Source: an uncultured Oceanobacter sp. (lineage in GTDB: Bacteria > Pseudomonadota > Gammaproteobacteria > Pseudomonadales > Oceanobacteraceae). From it: a stretch of 64,000 bases of DNA. Location: positions 1-64,000 of the forward strand of contig CAJXTI010000004.1 of the NCBI GenBank assembly GCA_913061185.1, in the 5' to 3' direction. Positions 29,135-37,814 of the stretch are shown here, piece after piece. Under the pieces are notes generated by a model that saw only the letters and a list, made by a program, of their open reading frames with translations, was not told where the DNA came from and made no database searches. The position numbers and the translations under genes are program-made. Numbering within the stretch: the stretch's first letter is position 1; every line of letters starts with the position of its first letter.

Positions 29135-29404
29135 ATGGAAACCAGTGAAGTTCGTCAGCGTATCCTGCAGGCTCTGGAAGATCCGGATGCAAGCATCGAG
29201 ATAGACGGGGCGGACTGCAATTTCACCGCCCGAGTGGTCAGTCAGGTCTTTGATGGCCTGCGACCAGTGCAACGGCAGCAACGTATCCTGGCGGCTTTCA
29301 GTGAATCGCTGGCCACGGGCGAGTTACATGCCCTGACGGTGGAAGCGTTTACCACGATGGAGTGGCAAGCCCGTGCACCAGGTGGTCTGACCCGATTGAT
29401 GTAA
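29135..29404 (+). CDS. BolA family protein
   Basis: An 89-residue BolA/IbaG-type protein: DADNFTA-like stretch (GADCNFTARVVSQVFDGLRPVQRQQ) and SGELHALTVEAFT-like end (TGELHALTVEAFTTMEW). BolA partners CGFS glutaredoxins in handling [2Fe-2S] clusters. The immediate neighbourhood with such a glutaredoxin, in a nif operon, suggests a dedicated cluster-trafficking pair. It lacks the His-rich end of some BolA members but keeps the central His in ELHAL. Confidence 0.85.
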   Translation: METSEVRQRILQALEDPDASIEIDGADCNFTARVVSQVFDGLRPVQRQQRILAAFSESLATGELHALTVEAFTTMEWQARAPGGLTRLM

Positions 29405-29409
29405 TGGCG

Positions 29410-29492
29410 GCCCACGGTATGCCGTGGGCTTGCAGCCTGGCTACGATAAGCCAGGTAATGCACCTGCGTTGTAGCACCACGGCATGCCGTGG
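29410..29492. repeat. Three palindromes in tandem after bolA
   Basis: GCCCACGG-TATG-CCGTGGGC (29410-29429), CCTGGCT-ACGATA-AGCCAGG (29436-29455) and the 16-base palindrome CCACGGCATGCCGTGG (29477-29492). The first and third cores differ at one base, and GTAG precedes the third, recalling REP elements. They could end the operon or protect its mRNA. The remaining sequence to 29578 shows nothing else. Confidence 0.6.
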
Positions 29493-29578
29493 CAAGCGTG
29501 GTGAGGTGCCCAGTTATGATGAGATGACATGCCGTTTGGCCGACTCGTCGGCACCCAATAATGAGATGGAGACTAGCG

Positions 29579-30292
29579 ATGAGTGAATTACCGCCTATCA
29601 GCCGCGAAGCGGCTCTTCGAATAGCCATGGCTGCCCGCATTCTGCCGGATATCAGCATTGGCCAGTTGCTGGATATTCTTACCCGCCGAATAGATGGCGA
29701 TCTGTCGGAAGAATCTCTGGCGACGATCACGGTCACGGATTTGAAAACCGGCTTTGGCAGTGCCGATGGTGAAGAGGATGGTGAAGACATCAGTCTTGGC
29801 CTGCCAGCTATCAAGGAAGCCGTACGGATTCTTTGGGGTGAGAATGAAGAGGAAGATTTGCCACAACCCGTAGCGGGAGCCGGTGATATGCCCAATTCCA
29901 TCCGGGTGGCTGTGGCTTCCAATAGTGGCGAGTTGCTCAACGGCCATTTTGGTTCCTGCCTGCGTTTTCTGGTGTATCAGTTGAGTGCCAGCGAATTTCA
30001 GCTGGTGGACGTACGTTCGGCGCTGGAAGCTGACTTGTCGGATGATCGCAATGCCTTTCGCGCTAGCCTGATCAATGACTGTCAAGTGGCGTATGTGCAA
30101 TCGATAGGCGGCCCGGCTGCAGCCAAGGTCGTGCGTGCGGGCGTATATCCGATCAAGCAAAAAGACGTCTGCGAGGCCAGTGAGGTACTTATGCGTTTGC
30201 AGGGGGTGATGGAAAACTCTCCTCCGCCCTGGCTGGCCAAGATTCTGGGCGTATCAGCCGAAGATCGGGTACGGTTCGCTAAAGAAGCTTGA
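29579..30292 (+). CDS. NafY/NifY-like FeMo-cofactor-binding protein
   Basis: A 237-residue two-domain protein. The N-terminal 80 residues (SREAALRIAMAARILPDISI...) match the helical apo-nitrogenase-binding domain of NafY. After an acidic linker, residues about 105-230 form the dinitrogenase-cofactor domain (SIRVAVASNSGELLNGHFGS, then FRASLINDCQVAYVQSIGG). NafY holds FeMo-co and stabilises apo-NifDK. A paralogue with the same build is at 49030. Start 29579 follows GGAG and gives MSELPP; six upstream codons are not needed. The gene stands after a set of palindromes and may have its own promoter. Confidence 0.85.
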   Translation: MSELPPISREAALRIAMAARILPDISIGQLLDILTRRIDGDLSEESLATITVTDLKTGFGSADGEEDGEDISLGLPAIKEAVRILWGENEEEDLPQPVAGAGDMPNSIRVAVASNSGELLNGHFGSCLRFLVYQLSASEFQLVDVRSALEADLSDDRNAFRASLINDCQVAYVQSIGGPAAAKVVRAGVYPIKQKDVCEASEVLMRLQGVMENSPPPWLAKILGVSAEDRVRFAKEA

Positions 30293-30297
30293 AGGGG

Positions 30298-30527
30298 ACA
30301 TCTATTTAATCCTCTCTGCGCGAGTGTTGTCGGTGATCAGGGCAAGGCGGCGAATGCAGCGAAATGACGAGTCCTTTTCAAATTCGGCAACCCGCGCTCT
30401 ACGGGGGCGGCCGGATGATTCCGGCTCGGTGTCGCCGGTTTTTGACGCGACTCGTCAGGCCTGCAAACCGGCTTCGTGATACGACACCATCCGAAAGCCC
30501 AGAGCGGGCACCGGATTAAATAGATGT
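30298..30527. mobile_element. MITE-like element with inverted ends
   Basis: ACATCTATTTAATCC (30298-30312) is repeated in perfect inverse at 30513-30527. Allowing two mismatches, the ends reach 19 bases (GRGRACATCTATTTAATCC). A second inverted pair, TGACGAGTC and GACTCGTCA, lies inside. No coding frame is convincing. About 230 bases, no transposase and terminal inverted repeats fit a miniature inverted-repeat element. A target duplication is not obvious. Confidence 0.5.
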
Positions 30528-30556
30528 TCTCTGAATAGCAGTCCTCTCTATTCCAG

Positions 30557-30581
30557 CCAACCTGCTGTTCCGGCAGGTTGG
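30557..30581. terminator. Hairpin CCAACCTGC/GCAGGTTGG
   Basis: A 9-bp perfect stem with a 7-base loop, followed by a pyrimidine-rich stretch (CGGGCCTTCTTT). It may end transcripts from the NafY-like gene before the NifA boxes of the next gene. Confidence 0.55.
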
Positions 30582-30652
30582 TCGGGCCTTCTTTGTCAGT
30601 GCCTTTCCGTGGCTGGTGTTTCTGATGTTGGTGACCTGCCTGGCTCCGCTGT

Positions 30653-30668
30653 TGTCGCAAATCCGACA
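30653..30668. promoter_or_regulatory. NifA box (distal) upstream of the 187-residue gene
   Basis: TGTCGCAAATCCGACA fits TGT-N10-ACA and the longer TGTCG-N6-CGACA palindrome. It is about 152 bases upstream of the candidate -24 element. A further TTTGTCG half-site lies near 30688. Confidence 0.75.
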
Positions 30669-30712
30669 GCTCTGGGTTGTGTCCGCTTTGTCGGATAGCG
30701 TCGGCAGCGTTG

Positions 30713-30728
30713 TGTCGTAAATACGACA
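30713..30728. promoter_or_regulatory. NifA box (proximal) upstream of the 187-residue gene
   Basis: TGTCGTAAATACGACA is a near-perfect palindrome and a perfect TGT-N10-ACA box, about 92 bases upstream of the candidate -24 element, the usual distance for NifA looping. Confidence 0.8.
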
Positions 30729-30811
30729 TAATTACCATGTGCTTTTTTTGTTGAATTATAACGCTATGATTTTTAAGGATTTTTTAAGAAGTCCTTGCGC
30801 CGCAAGGCGGC

Positions 30812-30827
30812 AGGATTCTTGAAAGCA
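30812..30827 (+). promoter_or_regulatory. Candidate sigma-54 promoter, weak match
   Basis: AGGATTCTTGAAAGCA has the invariant GG (30813-30814), N10 and GC (30825-30826), but other consensus positions are poor. The predicted start near 30838 leaves a short leader to ATG 30865. The NifA boxes upstream are the main support. Confidence 0.45.
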
Positions 30828-30864
30828 AATAGCAGGTAATCATCACTTTCAACAGGAAACTACC

Positions 30865-31428
30865 ATGCTGCTTACTACCTATAAAGAAACCGGGCGTTTG
30901 TTCTACTCCAACTTTCTGGAGGCAACCAGTGAATCCGGCCTGCTGGCTTATCGCGGCGATCTGGTGATCGTTGCCGGTGAAATAGGGGACGACAAAGGCC
31001 ATACTCTGCCACCCAAGGAAATTATGCGGGAAGCCGTGATCCTGGCAGATGACAAGATTCATATGTTTGTTGGTGCACTCGACAAAATGGCGTCCATTCC
31101 TGGACTGGTCGACTTCTACGGGGGTGATTTTGCACCGGATATGAAGGCTGTGCTGTTTGTTGTCAACCTGAAAAGCCCGGTGCAAGTCGACATCAATGGC
31201 ATCAACTTTGTGCTGATTCCTATGGTTCAGGGTGTCCCCTGGAACGAATTGATGGAAGAGCTGGCTCTGGAAAAAAGCGATTTTAAAGGCCAGAAGCCAG
31301 CCGCCAAGCTGGAAACCATGTACGCCGAACTGAAAGGCTACAAGCCGAAGAAGTACCCGCTGACATCACTGGAAGAAGCAATGACCATGACCAACTCTGC
31401 CGTTCGTGAGATTCACGGCGCCTTGTAA
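30865..31428 (+). CDS. Uncharacterised 187-residue protein, likely NifA-controlled
   Basis: I do not recognise a family. The product is soluble, without signal peptide or membrane helix, and has no Cys, so it is unlikely to hold an iron-sulfur cluster. It has a beta-rich first two-thirds (SGLLAYRGDLVIVAGEIGDD, MKAVLFVVNLKSPVQVDING, FVLIPMVQGVPWNELMEEL) and a Lys-rich helical end. Start 30865 follows CAGGAAA. Two strong NifA boxes and a weak sigma-54 element precede it, and a strong hairpin ends it, so it is a single-gene nif-regulon unit. A role in protecting or modulating nitrogenase is possible but only a guess from regulation. Confidence 0.75.
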   Translation: MLLTTYKETGRLFYSNFLEATSESGLLAYRGDLVIVAGEIGDDKGHTLPPKEIMREAVILADDKIHMFVGALDKMASIPGLVDFYGGDFAPDMKAVLFVVNLKSPVQVDINGINFVLIPMVQGVPWNELMEELALEKSDFKGQKPAAKLETMYAELKGYKPKKYPLTSLEEAMTMTNSAVREIHGAL

Positions 31429-31453
31429 TTGTCAGGTTGTTTTGTTCCTTGAA

Positions 31454-31488
31454 TTGACCACTGCATGGATGATTCATGCAGCGGTCAA
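31454..31488. terminator. Strong hairpin after the 187-residue gene
   Basis: TTGACC-A-CTGCATG pairs with CATGCAG-C-GGTCAA: 13 pairs around one A/C mismatch, with a 7-base loop. It lies 25 bases after the stop codon, between converging genes. Confidence 0.7.
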
Positions 31489-31533
31489 TATAGTGGACAG
31501 GGTTCAGCCGCTGTCCGTTTACTGGTTGTTTTC

Positions 31534-31596
31534 TTCTTTCTTCTTTCTTCTTTCTTCTTTCCGGTTATTGCCGGTTATGGCCGGTTATGGCCGGTT
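31534..31596. repeat. Two adjoining tandem repeats at the glgP 3' end
   Basis: TTCTTTC is repeated four times (31534-31561), and at once a 10-base unit CCGGTTATGG (first copy CCGGTTATTG) is repeated three times plus a partial copy (31561-31596), reaching the glgP stop codon. Length change by slippage is possible. Both arrays are outside coding sequence. Confidence 0.8.
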
Positions 31597-34118
31597 CAGT
31601 CTCCGTCACCTACCGGTGTCAATTTCCAGATCTCCTCATTGTACTGACTGATGGTGCGGTCGGTGGAGAACACACCACTACGGGCAGAGTTGATAATGCT
31701 CATGCTGGTCCAGCGTTCGACGTTGCGGAAAGCCGTGGCGGCTTGTTGCTGGGCATCAACAAAACTGCGGAAATCGGCCAGTGTCACCCAAGGGTCGCCA
31801 GGTGATTTCATGCCATTGATCAGGTCGTCAAACAGGCCGGGTTCAAAGTGGTTGAAGTGACCGGATTCCAACAGGTTGAAGACGCTTTGCAGGTCATGAT
31901 CACTGTCGATATAGCTTTGAGGATGATACTGGTGACGTAGCTCAGCCACTTCGTCGGTTTTCAGGCCAAACAGGAAGAAGTTGTCTTCGCCCGCAGCTTC
32001 GAGGATTTCCACGTTGGCGCCATCAAGGGTGCCAATGGTCACGGCACCGTTCATCATGAACTTCATATTACCAGTGCCGGAGGCTTCTTTACCGGCGGTG
32101 GATATCTGCTCCGACAGATCGGTGCCAGGGGCGATGATTTCCATGACCGATACCCGGTAGTTGGGAATAAACGCCAGTTTCAGCTTGTCGCCGACTTCCG
32201 GGTCGTTGTTGATGATGTCGGCCACGTTGTTAACCAGCTTGATGATGGTTTTGGCCATAAAGTAGCCCGGTGCGGCCTTGCCACCAATCAGCACACAACG
32301 GTTGGTCCAGTTGGCGGTGTCACCCTGTTTGATGCGGGCGTACAGGTGGATCACGTGTAATACGTTCAGTAATTGGCGCTTGTACTCGTGAATGCGTTTG
32401 ACCTGGACGTCGAACATGGAATCCGGGTTAAAAACAACGCCGGTATCTTGTTGTACCAGTTGTGCGAGACGTTTTTTGTTGTCGCGTTTGACTTCAATCC
32501 AGGCTTGACGGAATGGGTGGTTGTCGATCTGTTGTTCGATAGCGGTCAGTTCGTCCAGATGGGTAATCCAGCCTTCACCGATGGTGTCGGCCAGCAGTTT
32601 GCGTAATCCGGGGTTGGAACTGGCAATCCAGCGGCGCTGGGTTACACCGTTGGTCTTGTTGTTGAATTTCCATGGCCACAGTTGGTAAAAATCATTGAAC
32701 AGACCATCTTTCAGCAGTTGTGAGTGCAGCGCCGCGACGCCATTAACCGAGAAGCTGCCAACAATGGCGAGGTAGGCCATACGCACGTTCTGGTGTTCGT
32801 CGATCACCGACATCTGCCGCAGACGATCATTATCGCCAGGCCATTTCATCGCTACCTGCTTGAGGAAGCGGGTATTGATTTCGTAAATAATGTCGAGCAA
32901 GCGCGGCAGCAGTTTCTGGAACAACGAGACTTGCCAGCGTTCCAGTGCTTCCGGCAGCAGGGTGTGGTTGGTATAGGCCATGCAGTTGCTGGTGATTTTC
33001 CAGGCCTTGTCCCACTCCAGCCCCAGGTCGTCAATCAGGATTCGCATCAGCTCGGCGACCGCCAGACTCGGGTGAGTATCATTGAGCTGGAAGACGTTAT
33101 GGGTATCAAAGTCGTCGACGTTGTGACCGTGTTGTTCAATCCATTGGGCCACCACATCTTGCAGCGAGGCTGAGACCAGGAAGTACTGCTGTTTCAGGCG
33201 CAGTTCCTTGCCGTTTTCACTGGCGTCGTTGGGGTACAACACCATGGTGATATTTTCGGCTTCGGCCTTGGAAGATACTGCTTCGAAGTAGGAGCCCCGG
33301 TTAAATTCGGAGAAGTTGAATATTTCGGTGGCCTGGGCTGACCATAACCGCAGGGTATTGACGGTGTTGTTTTTGTAGCCAGGAATCGGTACGTCATACG
33401 GTACTGCCAGTACTTCTTCGGTGTCTTCCCAGCGTACGGTCAGACGGCCGGTCTGATGATCGCGGTAGGGACGGGATACGCCCCCAAAGCGGATCACGCG
33501 GGTGTATTCGCGGCGCTGGAATTCCCACGGGTAGCTATCGTAGCCAAGCCAATGATCTGGAGCTTCAATCTGGTGGCCGTTCTGGATCAGCTGTTTGAAC
33601 ATGCCGTATTCATAACGCAGGCCGTAGCCCATCACTGGCAGTCGCAGGGTGGCACAGGAGTCCATAAAGCAGGCCGCCAGTCGACCAAGACCACCATTGC
33701 CGAGGCCGGCATCGGCTTCGGCATCTTCGATGTGTTCCAGCGCCAGGCCCAATTTATAAATGGCCAGGTCGACCTTGTCTTCGATACCGAGGTTGAGCAT
33801 GTTGTTGCTCAGCGAGCGGCCGATAAGAAACTCCATCGACAGGTAATAAGCTTTTTTGCTTTTTTCCTGATGGTAACCGGCCCAGGTTTGCTTCCACAGC
33901 TTCATCACCCGGTCGCGTACGGCATAGGCGAGTGCCTTGTAGTGGTAGTCGGGTTCTGAGGCCAGATTGCGACCCAGCATGTTGTAGAGGTAGTTAACAA
34001 AATCCTCTTCGATGTCGGTGACGTTCATACCGACTTTTTTCAACAGCTCTTCAATTAACTCGCGTTGTGCTTGTGGAGACAGGGTTTCCGGGGTTGCCGC
34101 ATGTGTAGGTTCCGACAT
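31596..34118 (-). CDS. glgP: Glycogen phosphorylase
   Basis: This pyridoxal-phosphate enzyme releases glucose-1-phosphate from glycogen or maltodextrin ends. The 840 residues are normal length. LGNGGLGRLAACFMDSCATL and the PLP-Lys region EASGTGNMKFMMNGA are diagnostic, as is KRIHEYKRQLLN. ATG 34118 follows CAGGAGA. It is the last gene of a six-gene minus-strand glycogen operon, 20 bases after glgA, and its stop codon abuts a tandem repeat. Confidence 0.97.
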   Translation of the reverse strand: MSEPTHAATPETLSPQAQRELIEELLKKVGMNVTDIEEDFVNYLYNMLGRNLASEPDYHYKALAYAVRDRVMKLWKQTWAGYHQEKSKKAYYLSMEFLIGRSLSNNMLNLGIEDKVDLAIYKLGLALEHIEDAEADAGLGNGGLGRLAACFMDSCATLRLPVMGYGLRYEYGMFKQLIQNGHQIEAPDHWLGYDSYPWEFQRREYTRVIRFGGVSRPYRDHQTGRLTVRWEDTEEVLAVPYDVPIPGYKNNTVNTLRLWSAQATEIFNFSEFNRGSYFEAVSSKAEAENITMVLYPNDASENGKELRLKQQYFLVSASLQDVVAQWIEQHGHNVDDFDTHNVFQLNDTHPSLAVAELMRILIDDLGLEWDKAWKITSNCMAYTNHTLLPEALERWQVSLFQKLLPRLLDIIYEINTRFLKQVAMKWPGDNDRLRQMSVIDEHQNVRMAYLAIVGSFSVNGVAALHSQLLKDGLFNDFYQLWPWKFNNKTNGVTQRRWIASSNPGLRKLLADTIGEGWITHLDELTAIEQQIDNHPFRQAWIEVKRDNKKRLAQLVQQDTGVVFNPDSMFDVQVKRIHEYKRQLLNVLHVIHLYARIKQGDTANWTNRCVLIGGKAAPGYFMAKTIIKLVNNVADIINNDPEVGDKLKLAFIPNYRVSVMEIIAPGTDLSEQISTAGKEASGTGNMKFMMNGAVTIGTLDGANVEILEAAGEDNFFLFGLKTDEVAELRHQYHPQSYIDSDHDLQSVFNLLESGHFNHFEPGLFDDLINGMKSPGDPWVTLADFRSFVDAQQQAATAFRNVERWTSMSIINSARSGVFSTDRTISQYNEEIWKLTPVGDGD

Positions 34119-34138
34119 TGTGCTGTTCTCCTGCTGAA

Positions 34139-35605
34139 TTACTGAATCAGGTTCAGATATTGTTGGGCGCTGTCTTGCCAGCCAAAGTGCTGTTGCATGC
34201 CTTGTTTCTGCAATTTTTGCCAGCTCCGTTTTTTACCAAACAGGTACAGGGCGTGTTGTAGTGTTGATTTCAGGGCGTGCAGGCTGGGGTCGTAGAACAC
34301 GAAGCCCGTCGCCGTACCATTGTCGAGGTTCTCGACCGTAGCATTGACGACGGTGTCTGCGAGGCCGCCGGTGCTGTGCACAATCGGTGGGGTGCCATAC
34401 ATCAGGCTATAAATCTGGTTAAGGCCACAGGGTTCAAAGCGGGATGGCATCAGGAATATGTCGGAGCCCGCTTCCACCAGGTGGGCCAGTGCCTCGGAAT
34501 AGCCGAGATATACCAGCACCCTGCGAGGATAATAAATGGCCAGTCGCTGTAATGCGTCATGGTGCTCACGGTCACCGCTTCCCAGTACGACAAATATGGC
34601 ATTTTCCTGCTCAAGGATTTGCGGAATCAGGTCGAGTACCAGATCCACGCCTTTTTGCCAGACCAGACGCCCGACCATGCCGATCACCGGTATGTTTGGG
34701 TCTATTTCGGATTCGTGCCAGCCAAAATGATTGAGCAGGGCTCTTTTGTTTTCGGCTTTGGCGGCTACCCGGCCTTTTTCGGCGCTGTAGGTACGGGCAA
34801 TCAAACGGTCGGTTGCCGGGTTCCAGACGTCCTGGTCGATGCCGTTGATAATACCCACCAGGCGGCCTTCGCCCAGTTTGCGGGCCATCACGCCTTCCAG
34901 TCCGTAGGCGAATTCTGGCCAGGTAATCTCTTTGGCGTAGGTCGGGCTGACGGTGGTGACCCAATCGGCTTTTTCGATGCCTGCTTTTAACATCGACATC
35001 TGACCATGGAATTCCAGCCCGCCTTCGGCGCTCCACCAGTGCCATGGCAGGTTCAGGTAGTTGAACAGGCTGTTGGGGAAATTGCCCTGATAGGCCATGT
35101 TGTGAATGGTAAAGATAGTGGCTGGTGGTTGTGACTCTTCCGCCAAAAATGCCGGTACCAGCCCGGTTTGCCAGTCATTGGCTTGCACCAGGTCAGCACG
35201 CCAGCCGATGCCATGTTTGTCCATCGCCAGCTCGGCAACAATGCGGGAGAACACGCCGAAACGTTCGCCGTTGTCCCACCAGTCACTACCGTCGGCGGCC
35301 AAATACGGGTTGCCAGGGCGATCAAACAGTTCCGGGATATCGACAATCCACAGCGGCACATCGATACCACTGCTGCGGGCTTCCTTGATCACTACCGGGT
35401 GGTTGTAAAAAGTTGTACCCGTGTGGAATTCGGCAATCTTGTGGACGTCGGTGAGTTTTTCCCACACGGCCAGGTAACCGGGCAGCACGACCCGTACCTG
35501 ATGGTCGAGCCGGGAGTAGGCATTGGGCAGGCCGCCCGATACATCCGCCAGACCGCCGGTCTTTATGACCGGATGAATTTCGGAAGTGGCAAACAATATA
35601 TTCAT
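34139..35605 (-). CDS. glgA: Glycogen synthase (ADP-glucose type)
   Basis: A GT5 glucosyltransferase extending alpha-1,4-glucan from ADP-glucose. The 488 residues open MNILFATSEIHPVIKTGGLADVSGGLP, with the KTGGL motif binding ADP-glucose. Later parts are NGIDQDVWNPATD, MVGRLVWQKGVDL and the family end MPSRFEPCGLNQIYSLMYGT. It starts 17 bases after glgB and precedes glgP, so synthesis and breakdown enzymes are made from one transcript. Confidence 0.97.
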   Translation of the reverse strand: MNILFATSEIHPVIKTGGLADVSGGLPNAYSRLDHQVRVVLPGYLAVWEKLTDVHKIAEFHTGTTFYNHPVVIKEARSSGIDVPLWIVDIPELFDRPGNPYLAADGSDWWDNGERFGVFSRIVAELAMDKHGIGWRADLVQANDWQTGLVPAFLAEESQPPATIFTIHNMAYQGNFPNSLFNYLNLPWHWWSAEGGLEFHGQMSMLKAGIEKADWVTTVSPTYAKEITWPEFAYGLEGVMARKLGEGRLVGIINGIDQDVWNPATDRLIARTYSAEKGRVAAKAENKRALLNHFGWHESEIDPNIPVIGMVGRLVWQKGVDLVLDLIPQILEQENAIFVVLGSGDREHHDALQRLAIYYPRRVLVYLGYSEALAHLVEAGSDIFLMPSRFEPCGLNQIYSLMYGTPPIVHSTGGLADTVVNATVENLDNGTATGFVFYDPSLHALKSTLQHALYLFGKKRSWQKLQKQGMQQHFGWQDSAQQYLNLIQ

Positions 35606-35622
35606 GGAGGATTCGGACCCTT

Positions 35623-37800
35623 TTAACCCTGATATTTCAGCACCACTGCGCCCAACGGTGGAATATTTACCGTCGCTGAACAGGGTTTACCCATTAGAGG
35701 TTGCTCTTGTGTGAAAACGGTGCCCTGATTACCGACATTGCTGCCGCCGTACAGGCTGGCATCGGTATTGAGGATTTCTTGCCAGGTGCCAGGGTGTGGC
35801 ATGCCCACCTGGTAGTGCTGGCGTGGTAGCGGTAAAAAATTGAACAGGCAGACCATGCATTCCTGGTCGCCCTTGCGAATAAAGCTCAGCAAGGAATGCT
35901 GCTGGTCGTTGCATTCGATCCACTCGAATCCCTGTTGCTCAAATTCATACTGATGCAGGGCCGGGGCTTGCCGGTACAGCCGGTTGAGGTCGCACACCAG
36001 TTGCTGGATACCTTTGTGATCGGGGTAGTTGAGCAGGTTCCAATCGAGGGAAACGGCTTCGTTCCATTCTGTCCATTGCCCCATTTCGCCCCCCATAAAC
36101 AGCAGCTTTTTGCCGGGGTTGAGCCATTGCCAGGCTAATAACAGACGTAGATTGGCCATTTTTTGCCAGTTGTCGCCGGGCATTTTGCCTGCCAGTGAGC
36201 CTTTCAGATGTACCACCTCGTCGTGGGACAGCGGTAAAACGAAGTTTTCACTGTAGGCGTACATTTGACTGAAGGTCAGTTGGTTGTGGTGGTGACTGCG
36301 GTAAATCGGATCTTGCTTGAAATAACGCAGGGTGTCGTTCATCCAGCCCATATTCCACTTCATCGAGAAACCGAGGCCACCCATCCAGGTTGGACGGGAT
36401 ACCAGCGGCCAGGAGGTGGATTCCTCCGCCATCATCAGCGCACCAGGGCACTGGGCGTGGACTTCGTGGTTCAGAGTCTTGATAAATTCGATGGCTTCCA
36501 GGTTCTCATTGCCGCCATAACGGTTGGGCAGCCACTGGCCGTCTTCGCGGGCATAGTCGAGACACAACATGGAGGCCACGGCATCAACTCGCAGACCATC
36601 AATGTGGAATTCCTGCAGCCAGTAGAGGGCATTGGCAATGAGGAAATTACGTACCTCGTTACGGCCGTAGTTAAAAATGTAGGTGCCCCATTCCAGGTGT
36701 TCTCCCTGACGTGGGTCTTGGTGCTCGTACAGTGCGGTGCCGTCGAAGCGGGCGAGGGCAAAATCATCACGGGGGAAGTGGGCCGGTACCCAGTCGAGGA
36801 AGACGCCAATACCATGCTGGTGCAGCAGGTCAATCAGGTAACGCAGGTCATCGGGTGTGCCAAACCGGCTGGTTGGGGCGTAATAGCCGGAGGTCTGGTA
36901 ACCCCAGGACTGATCGAGAGGGTGCTCGGCGACCGGTAGCAACTCCACATGGGTAAAGCCGGTGTGCTGCAAATAGCCGAGCAGGCGCTGGGCCAGTTCG
37001 CAGTAATTGAGAAAATTGCCTTGCTCATCGCGTGCCCAGGAACCCAGATGCAGTTCATAAATACTGATCGGCTGGTGTTGCCAGTCGGCTTCGGCGCGTT
37101 GTTGCATCCACTGCTGGTCTTGCCAGAGATGTTGGCTGCGACAAACCACCGAAGCGGTTTCCGGTCGCATTTCCATCTGGCTGGCGTAGGGGTCGGTTTT
37201 GATGCGTAGGGCATTGTTGTGGCCACAGAGGATTTCGAACTTGTAGAGGTCACCGCACTGCAGTCCGGGAATAAACAGCTCCCACACGCCGGAGCTGCCA
37301 CAGACGCGCATGGGGTGGCGCAGGCCATGCCAGTTGTTGAAGTTGCCAATCACCGACACTCGTTTGGCGGCCGGTGCCCAGACGGCAAAATACACGCCGT
37401 CGACGCCATCAATGCAGCTGGGGTGCGCGCCGAGCAGGTTATAAATGTGCCAGTGGCGACCTTCGGCAAACAGATGCAGGTCGAGGTCGCCTGCCTGTTG
37501 GGCAAACGACCAGGGCGATACCATGTCATGGCGAACCCCGTCGTCTTCTTCCCAGGCGACTCGATAGTGCTGTGGTAGCCGGTTTTTCTGATCCTCACTG
37601 AGGTGAGCGACAAAACAGGCGGAGCCTGCCAGTGGTCGCAGTGGCTGGCCTTCGAGCCAGCCCTTGTTGGCTCCGGGTAACCAAACCCGGACTAGCCAGC
37701 CGTTGTTATCGCGGTGTAAACCCAGAAAGCTGAAAGGGTCACCATGTACTCCGTTTTCCATCCATTGCAGGTGTTGTGACACGTCTGCTGTTTCAGTCAT
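35623..37800 (-). CDS. glgB: 1,4-alpha-glucan branching enzyme
   Basis: A GH13 enzyme forming alpha-1,6 branches in glycogen. The 725 residues have two N-terminal beta domains (the second near GVDGVYFAVWAPAAKRVSVIGNFNNW) and a TIM barrel with GVFLDWVPAHFP, DGLRVDAVASMLCLDY (nucleophile Asp), MMAEESTSWP (acid Glu) and LSHDEVVH. The all-beta domain ends the protein. It lies 14 bases after malQ and 17 before glgA. Confidence 0.97.
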   Translation of the reverse strand: MTETADVSQHLQWMENGVHGDPFSFLGLHRDNNGWLVRVWLPGANKGWLEGQPLRPLAGSACFVAHLSEDQKNRLPQHYRVAWEEDDGVRHDMVSPWSFAQQAGDLDLHLFAEGRHWHIYNLLGAHPSCIDGVDGVYFAVWAPAAKRVSVIGNFNNWHGLRHPMRVCGSSGVWELFIPGLQCGDLYKFEILCGHNNALRIKTDPYASQMEMRPETASVVCRSQHLWQDQQWMQQRAEADWQHQPISIYELHLGSWARDEQGNFLNYCELAQRLLGYLQHTGFTHVELLPVAEHPLDQSWGYQTSGYYAPTSRFGTPDDLRYLIDLLHQHGIGVFLDWVPAHFPRDDFALARFDGTALYEHQDPRQGEHLEWGTYIFNYGRNEVRNFLIANALYWLQEFHIDGLRVDAVASMLCLDYAREDGQWLPNRYGGNENLEAIEFIKTLNHEVHAQCPGALMMAEESTSWPLVSRPTWMGGLGFSMKWNMGWMNDTLRYFKQDPIYRSHHHNQLTFSQMYAYSENFVLPLSHDEVVHLKGSLAGKMPGDNWQKMANLRLLLAWQWLNPGKKLLFMGGEMGQWTEWNEAVSLDWNLLNYPDHKGIQQLVCDLNRLYRQAPALHQYEFEQQGFEWIECNDQQHSLLSFIRKGDQECMVCLFNFLPLPRQHYQVGMPHPGTWQEILNTDASLYGGSNVGNQGTVFTQEQPLMGKPCSATVNIPPLGAVVLKYQG

Positions 37801-37814
37801 GTTGGTTCTCTTGG

